Positions 21,542 to 32,863 of a stretch of DNA of 64,000 nt are shown here, one piece after another. Made by a program: the position numbers and the translations under genes. The DNA is from Celoporthe dispersa (taxonomy: Eukaryota > Ascomycota > Sordariomycetes > Diaporthales > Cryphonectriaceae). The notes below the pieces were generated by a model, which had not been told where the DNA came from, made no database searches, and saw only the letters and a program-made list of their open reading frames with translations. Each line of letters starts with the position of its first letter. Positions within the stretch are counted from its first letter, which is position 1. The stretch spans positions 1,252,501 through 1,316,500 of the forward strand of contig WAID01000005.1 of the NCBI GenBank assembly GCA_016584495.1, read 5' to 3'.

Positions 21542-23446
21542 ATGATAACAATGATAGACAGCGAGCTCCAATCGCTAGATCAGTATACTTCTGGGTTAAT
21601 AATCAAGGTTCCGGATGGCAATAGTGACCCTGATCTGGTAGAGCTGGTGAAAAACGTCAATCGCCCCTCGAGCGAACTTGAGGACCAACGACAGAACATC
21701 GAGTTGCTGGTAACATATATCGGAAGCCTAGCGCAAGAGAAAGAAGAGCAGGCAAACCTGAAACAGGAAGAGGCGAAGCAAGCCGAGAGGCGCTGGGAAG
21801 ACAGGCAGGAGAGGCGCTCTCGTTTCTCCCGCAAAGTCCATCGCTATACCAAAGCCATCAGTTCCTCAATCAAAAACGCGTTCGATCTCGTTTTGAGGGT
21901 ACTGATAGGTGGCATGAAAGTGGTGGAATCGGTATCTTTTATTGCTAGCGAGTTGACCTTTCAGACGCATTACCAAGTCGCGCTGAAGGCGATTATGCTG
22001 TTCATCACCGTGAGCCATTTCCGATCCGCTCATCTCAACGTGTTGCCGAAGTATTTACTAACTGATTAATATATCAAAGGCGTACGAGAGCGCTGATACG
22101 CTGACAGACGAGATCACTGCAATGTTCGACAGTATTGACAGCTACGGGAGGGAAATGCGAGCATTGCAGGACAATATCAAGTCGGCTCCCATGTCCAAGG
22201 CGATTAACAAGCTCTTCACTTCTATCGTGGCGTTCATCGTTTCAGCCGGGTCGTATCTAAAACATGGCATGCTTCGTAGGTCTTTGGGCTCTTCCCGTCT
22301 ACGGCTCGCGGCGGAGACTAATTCTTTTGGCTTAGCTAAAATGGTCAAGTATCTTGGGGGTAGGAACGAGAAGTTCCAGGAGCTTCTAAAGTCGATCAAG
22401 GAGGCCTATGACGAGGTGAAGCGGGTTATGGAGTTTGCTCAAGTGATGATCAATCTGTCATCCCACCACAAAATTAGCAATATAGGTCAGGACACAGCGA
22501 TGATCATTCAGCGTAAGCATCCCAGAGCTCCGGGTTCAGATATCAAGAACCCCAACGGCTTATTATTTGGTGCTGACCGGAGAGGAAAAAAAAAAAAAAA
22601 GAGTTGAGCCTGCTCAACAACTCAGTACCCCCTTACATGAGCATCCAGCTTCGCGAGGTACACGAACACACCAGATTTCAAGCTGAGCTTCACATCCAGA
22701 CTCTCCGGGCGGAGCTCTTCAACTCATCCTACGAGCCGTCCGAGGAGATGGCCTTCAACGACAAGGAGCGGAAGTTTCTAACTTCGAACAATCGGTGGCA
22801 GCGGCACTTCAGACCGCTGGGACCCTCGAGCACTTCTGAGTCCATATCAACAAAGACGCATCGATTAGCGGGCTCTCGACCGTTGATATGGATCTCGGGC
22901 CACGTCTCGCGGCGCAACACATCATGGGTTTCGTCATTCTGCGTCGATCTTGTCTCGTATCTCAAGGACTTTAGCAATTTTGACATAGCATACGTCTTCT
23001 GCAAGCGAGGCCAGGGACCACGGTATACTCCCACGCTGGTCATCAAGGGCATGGTCGCCCAGCTACTGGACATGCACCCTTTCATCGCCACGAGGAATCT
23101 GCGCCGGCTATCTCTCGCTACATTCCGCGAGATAGGCCCGGAGGCGAGTCCGGGTTCTGCTCTGCTGGCGTGGAAGCTACTCGAGACCATGTTACGGCTC
23201 ATGGAAGAGGCACCCGAGCTACGAAATCGGGCGGTGCTTATCCTGATAGACAGGCTAGACTTGTGCGTATCAGAGGAAGGCTTCAGTGTTCTGGATGGCT
23301 TTATACCACGGTTGCAAGGCCTGAGCCGCCAGTGTGCCAAAGTGCAGGTCATAGTTACGACTGCACGACTTTCAGCACTGGCTGTGCCAACCTTGCGAAG
23401 AGGTCCGGAGTGGCTTCAGGCATACGGCAAGAAAAGTCACAGATAG
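21542..23446 (+). CDS. NACHT-like (STAND) protein with degenerate P-loop
   Basis: Exons 21542-22009, 22080-22512 and 22626-23446 (introns 70 and 113 nt; the second contains an A14 run) give 573 aa with an exact frame. The N-terminal half is alpha-helical: a charged coiled coil (QEKEEQANLKQEEAKQAERR) and a region like the helical domain that precedes NTPases in fungal STAND proteins (YESADTLTDEITAMFDSID). The C-terminal half resembles a NACHT-type NTPase: PLIWISGHVSRRNTSWVSSF where Walker A should be, then RYTPTLVIKGMVAQLL and a Walker B-like VLILIDRLD. The Walker A Lys is missing, so nucleotide hydrolysis is doubtful. It stops soon after the NTPase region, with no WD40, ankyrin or TPR repeats. 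The 5' end is uncertain. Confidence 0.6.
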
Positions 23447-23808
23447 AAAAGTGTCAAGAGCCGTGCTTGGGTCCGAAGAGCTTCTTGCAAGGCTTCGATG
23501 TTCTCCCTCTTTATAGTTATTATGCATTGTAAGAAACATTTGCCTTTTGTTTTTCACTTGTTAATTCTTTGTTTGAAATCCGAATCCGATGCTTTCTAGC
23601 AGCATTGCCTAAAGCTGCGCAGCTTGTGGTAATATAACGTTAAATAAGTAAATACATATAGTAAACTTCATTAAATGACCACATATTATACGGTTTTGAA
23701 AATATACCTGTCGAGAGTGTTTTGCAATTCTAGAAACGATAGGTCTCGGCTGCTACTAGTGTGGAACCCCTCCCTCCCTCCCGCCACAATCCCGACATGT
23801 TTTTGACA

Positions 23809-23868
<60 letters not shown>

Positions 23869-24288
23869 CTTGAAGATCACTATATACATATATACATTCC
23901 GTATATAATTACATTGCCGCAGTATTATTCATCGTGGTGGGCAGTTTTGCAGACCCAATGCAAGGGGTGTTAGTGCGTCCTGTGTTCCAGAGCACCTTAC
24001 AGTTATAAGAAGACGGATGCTTCGCTCTTCTTCTTCTTTCGTTCTTCCTAGGCTGGAGCACACGAATATCATTGCCTTTTCTTATTTTTTCTCCCTCCGA
24101 TTTTGCGACCTCTTGGTAGATTTAAGGCAAGGCTGAGCACCCTAATTTTGTGCTTTGTTAGCCCTTGATGGCCGTCGTATCTGTGTACGAAGGCGAGGTG
24201 GAAAGATTCGAGACACTGAGTAGACCAAGAAGAGATATAGAGGTAGTGATAGGTTATGGCCGATATAGTTGGCGGTTCTGGTGCTCTA
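23447..24288. other. AT-rich intergenic spacer
   Basis: Between convergent NACHT-like and HET genes, AT-rich throughout, with a long (AT)n tract. No gene seen. Confidence 0.55.
23811..23866. repeat. (AT)28 microsatellite
   Basis: Uninterrupted AT dinucleotide repeat of 56 nt in the spacer between the NACHT-like and HET genes. Likely length-variable between strains. Confidence 0.95.
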
Positions 24289-26296
24289 TCATCCAAACAA
24301 CCCTTCGGCATACGTCCATCCCCCACTCTCGAGTCTGAGCAGCTCTCCATACCTTTCTTCTAAGTCCTCAAGAGCGCCAGGGAGTGCGTAGTAATCCGCG
24401 CTATTCATCAGACTCCAGGTACTGATCATCATCCAGTCGCAATATCCCAACCGGCGCCACCGCCCTCCAAACTTGCCGCCCGCATATGTACGATCCCGCA
24501 ACAACAACAGACCGAATGCTTGGCCGGGATAAGACACCAGGCCGAGCAATACAAGGTCATCGAGGGCAAAGTGGGTGGACAGCCAGGCTGACCTCGCGCT
24601 GTAGTCGTTCCGGACTCCAGGCTCGAATCCTTCTGGACACCCGGCAGTGATCTCGGACGCGTCGAGATTTACCACAAGGATGTTCTCAGGGTCGGCGTTC
24701 GCCGTGAGGTCCACCTCCTCAGAGGGATCAAGAGGTATCCTTGCCTTCTGCCGAAGCTCTGAGGCCAATGTTGCGATGCTGCTGGCAAACGAGGCAAAGG
24801 AAATCATCTTGCCTTCGAATTTACCCCAAGTATGACCACCGTCTTTCTCTGTGGTGAGCGTACAGAGGGGATTAGAATTTCCCTTCCCACCATATGCGGT
24901 CTATGAAATGTATGATCATTAGGGTCTGCCCTCTTTGTTTCCAGTCAGCTGGGAGGATGAACCTACTGGCCACTCAGATTTCGGCGCGGATTCTATGATC
25001 CGTGAATTTAGAGAGATCCGCCAGCCATCACCAAAGTCGACTGGGCTGGTAGCTATGAACAAGTTACTCGAGATAGGATATTTGGCGAGTAGCGCTTTTC
25101 CCAGCTCGACCTCAAGCTCTCGCCTCGTAAAAAAAACGCCGTGGCCCCTCTGGTGCGCTGGCTCCCAGGTGGAAGCCAAAGATCTGTTGGATGCCATAGA
25201 CTCTGTCTTCCTCCCTTGTCGTAGTCCTCTCCCTCGACGCGACGTATGGTGTGAGGGGGTTTGTACGGCCAAGATTAACGACCCCGACTCGTCTTTCCAG
25301 AGCGAAATACCTCTCCTTCACCTCGGGCCCTGCCCCGGTGGCGCTTAGGAGAGCACCCATGTGGAAATAGTAGAGGCATCTCATGTTATATGCGAGTATG
25401 TCGAGGGAGAAGCTGAAATCATGCCATCCTTCCTCCGCCCGCTCTTCCAGGTCATCCGCCAACCGGCCGTTTCGCGTCAGAAACATACCATCTGGTCGTA
25501 GATAGGCTTCTTGTAGTGTCCAGAGCGACGAGAACCAGGGATCAGCACAGAGTCTCTCCAGACTTGTCTGAACCAACTCCAGATCCAAATGAAATCCGGG
25601 AAGAGCATACAATACCCGCTGATACTCGTGGATCAGAGAGGCATTGCGCAGAAGAGTCCGGAGCTCGTGATCGGGCAGGGTAGTCAGCCATATGAAGACA
25701 TGCTGTGCACCGCGGAAGATGTCTCCCTGCCGTCCAATCTCGATAGCGGACTCGGGGGACTCAGGCCGCTGATCGATGCAAGCAACATCAAGCCAGAGGA
25801 ACTCGCTATGCTCTGGATGTTCGAGCTGCCTCTGCCTCAGCCGCTGGAGCTCTGCCCGCTGCCGACCCAACATGGTCCGATAATGCGAGTCGGACTCGTC
25901 CTCCTCTGGAAATTGGTCTTCTGCGTGCCACCTCTGCCGCAGCTGATTTCTAGTCGGAGGCGTGCTCCTGCCAGCATATGGCGGGGTTGGGCCTACTGCA
26001 CGCCGAATGGCGGCTCGAAACTCGTCCGCTGTGAAGTGTCGGGGATCAATGCGAGGGACCTCCCAGTCGACGCCCTCGATATGGACAGCCTTGACATGTT
26101 CTTGGTCTTCAGGGTGGCGTAACATCCAGCGGCCCCAGGTGTAAGTGATGATATTGTACGCGGGCGATGCGAAGCCACCGTAGATATGCCCTGGTTGCCA
26201 ACGGTACGAAGTCATTGTTGGTACGTGAAGGAGCCGACGTGGCCACCCACCGATGGTGGCCTCGTCGTGTTCTGCTAAAGATGGAATATTGGTCAT
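24289..26296 (-). CDS. Heterokaryon incompatibility (HET) domain protein, frame broken at A8
   Basis: HET-domain protein of the kind that triggers cell death in fungal non-self recognition. Exons 26296-24967 and 24900-24289 (intron 66 nt, GTAGGT donor, CTAAT branch). The HET blocks are present in order: SPAYNIITYTWGRW, EFLWLDVACIDQ, QGDIFRGAQHVFIWL, SSLWTLQEAYL, then TTREEDRVYGIQQIFGF. The C-terminal part has WRISLNSRII and a DWMMISTWSL stretch. The frame breaks at an A8 run (25129-25136). With seven A the sequence reads RRFFTRRELEVELGKALL without interruption, giving about 646 aa. It is therefore either a sequencing indel or a recent inactivating slip. No N-terminal NTPase or other domain is fused. 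Start: the ATG before TNIPSLAEHD. Confidence 0.82.
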
Positions 26297-27096
26297 ATTT
26301 TTTTTCGGGTTACCGCCACCAGCCCATATGTACTCTAGGTGGCGGGTTTATGTAGTACCGATGTTTGAATGCTCTCGATCCGTATAGAAAGGCGGTACGC
26401 ACACTGATCGCGCCCCGCAAGGACGTGTGGATGGCAACGTGTCGCTTATTCGTCAGCAGACCATCGCCCGTTTCCAGGCTAAGCTCGGAGGTACTCATTT
26501 TGTGTCGTTCATCAACTCTTAAGCCATCCAGAGGCAAAGGCATGACCCGGAATCTGAGATAGAGGCCATCGTTTTCAAGCCAAAAAAATATACACCTAAT
26601 TACTTGAGACTGGCACCAACACTCTTCCTGGGCCTCGGTCTAATTAACTCTTAGAAATCTGATTAGATCAAGGCCACTCCCAGGCATCCTGCATGATCAT
26701 ATATCTTTGTTTCTTTCCCCTGGGAGAAGCCTCCTCAATATCCTGCTCTCCATCGCCACAAGAAGCAAATACTTTTGGTGGTTCATCAATATCTCAACTA
26801 CTACAGCCTCTTATTCAGGTCAACTTCCCTCCATCCAGCAACTCCTGTACCACTGTCGTCGTGAACGACCACTGGATGCAAACCTTGGTGTGTGGCCTGC
26901 ATATTAAATGGGCTACAACACCTGGGTACAAGGTATTTGTCAAGAGAAGTTGGTGTTGAGGCATGCTCGACATCGACTCGGGATTTCAGCGGATATGGTT
27001 CCGGTTACACTAATACAGTGCTTAATTAACATGCTTACCTCCAGTGTGAGATGCCATTTCCTCGACCAAAAGTCCGAATTGTATTAACCCCTTGTT

Positions 27097-27131
<35 letters not shown>

Positions 27132-29049
27132 CTCTCTCTTCTTTCCTCCCCTCGCAGAGATCCCCAGCGTAGGAATCCCCATCCTCAAGACTACGCCACG
27201 CCGGTGCAGTATCAGCGGAAAAGAAAAAAAAAAAAGCCATCCAGCCCAGCACGTTCGTGGGTATTTCTATTTATAGACCACTCGGCAGGGGGAGGCCGAC
27301 GCCTCTCTTCCGTGAGAAATGAGCCTCATTCAATGACGAGACCGCGGCTGATCGGCAAACACGCGAAGCGCAAAAAAAAAAAAAATAGCCAGAAAGAAAG
27401 AAGGGGAGAAAGAGGGCGGATCGCGTACCGAGGTGGATTCTGGTACCCACACGGTTGGCCGCTAATCACAAGAAAGTTGTGCGCTGTCATCCGCACATTG
27501 GCCCGACCAACCGCCCCGAGGCGACTCTTCCTTTAGGATTCCTGCTATGGATTCTGGGACGGGATTTGCCGCCAAGACAGGACACCCAACAAGTAAATCA
27601 ATGGTGCATAGGCTCCTTTTTCTTCTTCTTTCTTTCCTTCTTCCCCTTCTTCTCTTTCGTTCTCATCCTTCTCTTGCTAGATCGGATCGTGAGGCCCACG
27701 TCCAAGAGGACGATGGCTGGTGCCTGGCAGCTAGCAGCTAATGAGCAGCAGCGAGGGAGGCCCTGTGCCTGTTTCCCCCTGTGGGTCCCCCTTGACGTCC
27801 ATCGGATGGGGTTTCTCTTGTGTTGTTTCTTGTTTAACTTTTCTCCACGGGGTGTCTTCAACGTCTCCTGCTACGGGCGAGGCGGATCCCTTGCAGGGTC
27901 ACACACCGTCTAGGCAGGACAAGCACTCCAGGCGGCCGCTACGGGGTTCAGAGGACTCATCAACGCGCCACCTGGTGGCTCAGCCGCACGCACACACAAA
28001 CACGGTTCTTGTGTCTCTGTGCGTACTCTGGGCAGAAGGTGCCGGACATCAGGATACTCGCGCCGTCACGAGGTCGGGTCGTGTCGATGCAGCCCCAAAC
28101 CACGTACGCCCTCGGCCTTGTCCTGATGGTTCTCGCCTGCGGGCCCGGCAGACAGCTTGCGCGTTCGTCATGTCAAACATCGTGATGGGGCCTCAGCCCC
28201 CTGGACACTGGATCTCCCAGCGCCCAGAGCGCCCGTTGATTGCCCGCCTCACTCACACATTGCTGCCCATGTCTCTCCGTCCCCGGTGCCCTTCCTCTCT
28301 CTCTCTCTCTCTCTCATCTCCCTGCCGCTGTGTGAGCTGATGAATACTGTGTTGGTATGTACTTTCTAGCCAGGGTGTCCCCTCCCCCTCCTCCTCAGCC
28401 CCATCCACATCCCCCCCCGGCGAGTGGCTTGGGTTTGGGGCCCATGCACGTTGTTCGACGTCGCTCCCTGGCCGTGGAATTGCTCAGCTGCCCACCCCCG
28501 GTGTGAGCTGTTGGCCATAGCTCAGGCAAATCCCCCTCCTCCGTGCCCGATCAATCTCGTTCCGCCTGTGGGCTCGCTGCCCCTTCGCTGTGGCCGATAT
28601 TCTCTCCCCCGGTGGGCTGTGTCATGTACAACTGCTTGTTCCTTCTGATGATTACAAAAAAAAAAAAAAAGATCCTGGGGATGTTATGGTTGTTGTCTTC
28701 ACGGCGGCGGGGCCCAGGACGCTTTCCCGGGTCCTGAGTATATGAATTTCATCCGCCCCTTCTTTGGAGGATTTGTAGTCACCGCCCTTTATTTGGTTTT
28801 TGGTTCCTTCTTCCCCGTCATAGCAACGAATATAAACAACATTGTACCATCCTGCTCCTGGAACATCCTGTCAACCCCTTCCGCCTCCTCACACGCCCTA
28901 TAATTCAAGCCACCGACCAGGCTCAGAACTTATCCCACACGAGCAGAGAGATACGACGTCCCTGCGAGACCCGCCCAGCGCCCTTATCGGCCCAGGACTT
29001 TGAGCCAGCTCACAGAATACCCGAGGGAGGGGCGTATGCGGTGCCCACG
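26297..29049. other. Gene-free stretch
   Basis: 2.75 kb without a convincing gene. The left part (to about 27050) is AT-richer; the rest is C-rich with CT tracts at 27100-27127 and about 28294-28313 and poly-A runs. It holds the HET promoter and probably a long promoter/leader of the four-TM protein gene. Short open frames here look random. Confidence 0.55.
27100..27127. repeat. (CT)14 microsatellite
   Basis: 28-nt CT dinucleotide tract, continuing as interrupted T/CT-rich sequence to about 27150. Confidence 0.9.
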
Positions 29050-30121
29050 ATGGTGAAGCATCGCGACCAGGCCAAGTTCGACCGAGCCGGCTGGAGGCTG
29101 AGGGTTCTCCTGCCCTGCTGGGTCACCCAGATCTCGCTGCTGCTCGTCCTGATCGGCACATCGGCCTACCTCCTCGCCAATGCCGTCAAGGACTCCGTCG
29201 AGGTGCGCGCGACCGCCATAGCGTAGGTCCTATCTCGTTCCGACATCTAGCTCTATATTCCGTACATGCTGACGAGCCTTTTCTTTTTAAAACGACACAG
29301 GTGGGAATGTATCAATATCGGCATCAGCGCCATCTCTGTTCTGCTCACTGCCTATGAGATCTTCCGCACCATGACCGAGGTGCTGACGCCCAAGACGATG
29401 CTGGTGACCAACCTGCTGAAGCTCGGCGGCATCGTGCTCTCCATGATCATGGACGGCATGGTGACCGGGTCCTCGCTTAACGGCTGGTCGGACGGGACCC
29501 TCGTCATCCACAGCCTCCTGGTGTAAGCAGACTCCATACTATATTCGCCTCCCCTCCAATCCCGCAAAAGGCCATCATCAGGCTCTCTCGGGCTGACGTC
29601 AGGGTCTCACACTAAACGGAAGAGAAAATACAGCATCTCGGTCCTTTATATGGGCTCCTATGCCGCCTGGAAGTGGAAGCGCCTGGCGCAGTACGACGAC
29701 TACCACCTCCCGGGAAACGTGAACCCGTACGGCTTCAGGAGCGACATGAAGAAGAGGAGCGGGCTCCACGGCCACACGCGCATCCTCTCTGAGGATCTGG
29801 ACTGGGACCCGGACCTGGAGATGGGCAGCAGCGTCGAGATCCTCGGCAGCGCCTCGCCCGGTGGAGGCGCCGCCATGGCCCCCTCGCCAGGCGAGCCCAC
29901 GCCCACGACGGCCGAGCCGTTTGTCACGAGAGAGCGAGGCGCGTCCTTCACCAACCTCGGAGGCCGCAAGATCTTCAGCATGAGCAGTGACCCCCTCGTC
30001 GCCCCCACCACCAGGAATGCAGACAACACCGACGGGACCCGCAGCCGTGCAGGCTCAGGATCCGCCCTCATGGCCGTCGACACCGCCTACGACCCGGCAG
30101 CAGGCCAGGTTGCCTCGCCAC

Positions 30122-30156
<35 letters not shown>

Positions 30157-30965
30157 GAACCAGCCCTCCCGCAGAGACCCGCCTCCTACATCTCCATCAC
30201 AGGCTCCGGGCTCGACCGCCGCGCCTCGTACAACCACGCCCGCGACACCACCTTTGACGAGTACGTCGCCAACCAGCAGAAGCAGCAGGGCCAGAAGCGC
30301 CGCGTCAGCCAGCGCATGAGCCTGGGCTCCAGCTCGAGCTGGACCTCGCCGCCCAGCGGCCGCACCTCGGCCGCCTCCAGCCCCCGCCCCTGGCGTCGCC
30401 GCCTGCGTCCCGCGAGAGGTCAGGCTCGGGCGCCGCGGCGCGGAGCAGGTCCGACTCGCTGGCTGCGTACCGGCTGTCGCTGAACCTCAAGAGCGACATC
30501 GATGACGCCCTGAGCGCCGAGTTCGGCTGGGGCTCGCACAGCAGGTCGTCGAGCCAGGACAGCATCATGGTGGGCGGCCAGCCGGGGGCCATCGCCGTGA
30601 GCGGCGGTGCGGTGCAGAACGTCAAGAGCGTGCGGGACTCGATAGGACGGGCGCCGAGTGACGGGAGCGAGAGGGGCGCGCTGGGGATCGTGCCGGAGAG
30701 CCCCGAGGATGACAAGGAAGAGGAGGAGGAGGAGGAGGATGGTGACAGCAGCAGCAGCAGCAGGAGGCGGCGGAATGTGGACGAGGCGAGCAGGGCGTTG
30801 TTGGGCGAGAGCAGCCTGGCGCCGGATCATGAGCACCCGGAGCTGCTGAGGCCAGGGAGGCCCAAGAGCGAGCAGATTGCGTTTGTGGTCACGCCGCCGC
30901 CCAAGTCGCCGGTGAAGGGTGTCGGGGCGAGAGGGACGTGGGGCAGCGCTTATTCGCGATATTAA
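29050..30965 (+). CDS. Conserved fungal membrane protein with four predicted TM helices, one frame break
   Basis: Exons 29050-29222, 29301-29522 and 29634-30965 (introns 78 and 111 nt). The first ~150 residues hold four hydrophobic helices: VTQISLLLVLIGTSAYLLA, INIGISAISVLLTAYEIF, LLKLGGIVLSMIMDGMV and LVIHSLLVISVLYMGSYAA. The rest is a long cytosolic tail, Ser/Pro-rich, with a 10-residue poly-Ala coded by CAG-phase repeats (30125-30155), an acidic Glu run and a C-terminal basic RGTWGSAYSRY. The frame changes once at about 30380-30420 in a C-rich segment; restoring one base gives 575 aa. I recognise no domain name; the topology suggests an integral membrane protein with a phosphorylatable tail. 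Start: the ATG before VKHRDQAKF. Confidence 0.75.
30125..30155 (+). repeat. CAG trinucleotide repeat coding poly-Ala
   Basis: Ten CAG units read in the GCA frame, giving an alanine run in the cytosolic tail of the four-TM protein. Confidence 0.9.
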
Positions 30966-31196
30966 AAAAAAATAGAGAGAGAGAGAGAGAGAGGGAGAAA
31001 GAGAGGGAGGTACAGCAACAGTACTTGGGTGAGTGGTGTGAATAATTAGATTGATACCCATTCTATAAGGCATAGAGGCATCTCCCAGGGGGAAAAAAAA
31101 AGAAAAACAAAATTAATGAAGCGAATGTTTTGATCAAGCTGCTGGCTGGTATTAATTGATAATACTGTGAGTACGTCGGCGGTTCCTAGAAACACA

Positions 31197-32254
31197 TTAT
31201 TGTAGGCCCTGTACGAGCTTGACGACTCTCTTGGAGAACAGGTCGATATCTCCCGGGAACCGAGCACTGATATAATTGTAGGTGTCGTCCTCAACCACGA
31301 AGCTGTTCGCGTGTCAGCCACCAGCCAGCCTCACGGGGAGGCTCTCCTCAAGATAAGGGCTCAGAGGGACTCACGGTGAAGGCAGGAGGCTCCCCCTGAA
31401 CAGGCTCTTCTCCCTCAGGGCCTTCTTGACAGAAACCTCCACATCCTCGCTCCCGCTTCCATACGTCTTGTAGTAGTCTCCCAGCCACAGCCTCGTGCCC
31501 CAGTACGCGACCCTCTCGAAACCGGCGGGCAGCGCAGTCGTCTTGCACTCGTACAGGACAGACCTGCCCGTGTCTGGGCTGATGGTGTTGGCGAGGACGA
31601 GCGGGCCGTGGCATATCGCAGCGATGGCCTTCTGCCTGGGCGGAGAGGCGGGGGAAGACGAGCAGGGGGTGGAGGGTTGCCTGCGCGTCAGGGAGAAGTA
31701 CCGCGCCAGGTGCGCATGCACGGCTGGCGAGTCGATGATCTGCCGGACCGCCTTGTCGTGGCCGCCGGGGAGATAGACCAGGTCGAGGCGGTCAGGTCAA
31801 AGCCGGGGCTTGACCAGGAGAGTGGTGTCTGGTGCTCTGGGGAGGCAATCATGGTGTTGTACTGGGAGATGACGGGTCTGCTGGCGCCCTGGGCGGAAAT
31901 GCCATGTGAGCGTGGTTTCCGTTCAGGGACAGGAAGTACCCAGGACCACGAGAGAGAGCATAGTAATCATGATTTACAAGAAGCTTCTGCGTCAGGCCCT
32001 CGAGGAGCAGCTTGTCACATGCCGGGGCCGCGCCCTTCTCTGTAGCAAAGGACACATCGAATCCCGCCTTTTTGAAGGCCGTGTAGGGCACTGCGGCTTC
32101 TGGGGGGCCCGAGGGTCAGCTCGTCTGTTGATGAGAGACAGGCGGTCGTGATGAATAGTATATCCAGGGAGGGCGGGAGAGGAGCGTGAAACATACCCGT
32201 AGGCTCATGACCATAGTCAGCCATCAGGATACAGACTTTTTGGACCGTCGTCAT
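31197..32254 (-). CDS. DJ-1/PfpI (ThiJ) family protein, one frame break
   Basis: Class I glutamine-amidotransferase-like protein of the DJ-1/Hsp31 superfamily (glyoxalase III, deglycase or chaperone roles in relatives). Exons 32254-32197, 32099-31978, 31888-31375 and 31302-31197. Motifs: KVCILMADYGHEPTEAAVPY at the N-terminus with the conserved Glu, FDLVYLPGGHDKAV, the nucleophile elbow AICHGPLVLA (Cys-His), and a C-terminal FVVEDDTYNYISARFPGD. One base is missing near 31790-31797, where CCC appears to read CC. Restored length is 266 aa, normal for the family. The substrate cannot be told from sequence. Start: first ATG. Confidence 0.85.
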
Positions 32255-32863
32255 GATCTCCAGAGGGAAAGGTTATGATGAGGCTATCATGGGTCTGGAC
32301 CGGTGAGTGTGTGAGCGAGAACGGGACTGTAGTGTGAGAATGAATGAAGGAAGGATGACGATCCTGCCGAGGCTATCAAGCCAAGCAATAAATACTCAAA
32401 TCTATCTGCCTGATTTCGACATGAGACTTGCGCCTAGGCTAGACTGGTTTTAGTAACAACACCAATATTCATTCAGACTTGATATTTACATGGACAGGTA
32501 TGGTTTAACTACTGATTGGTCAACGAGAAAGTGAGCCAAGGCAAACTTATCTCTGCCAGCTAAGAGTAGTAATTAAGGACACACTCTTTTCAGACTGCGT
32601 ATTCTAGATTGAGTTCATCATCTCGTGGAAATGATCCTGCTCAGAAATCGAGCAGCCAGGAAAGCGTTTCGACCCATGACCCTTCACTGTTGGCATTGGA
32701 ACATCTTTGCTGGACAAGACTCGGCAGAGATCGAAGAATAAAGTAGTTACGGCGTGCGTTGGTCTTCTCTGAGCTTTGAGGTCTCAGGAAGAAGAATGAG
32801 CTGCCATTACATGCAGCCAAACGAGAGACACAACGACAAGAGTAAAAGGCAGACTCTAGAAGA
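32255..32863. other. Intergenic
   Basis: Promoter of the DJ-1 gene and 3' region of the next minus-strand gene. AT-richer at about 32390-32600. Nothing else seen. Confidence 0.5.

Noticed and set aside
22589..22602. A14 run in the NACHT-like gene as a further frameshift
   Set aside because: It lies inside an intron (22513-22625) whose removal restores the frame exactly.
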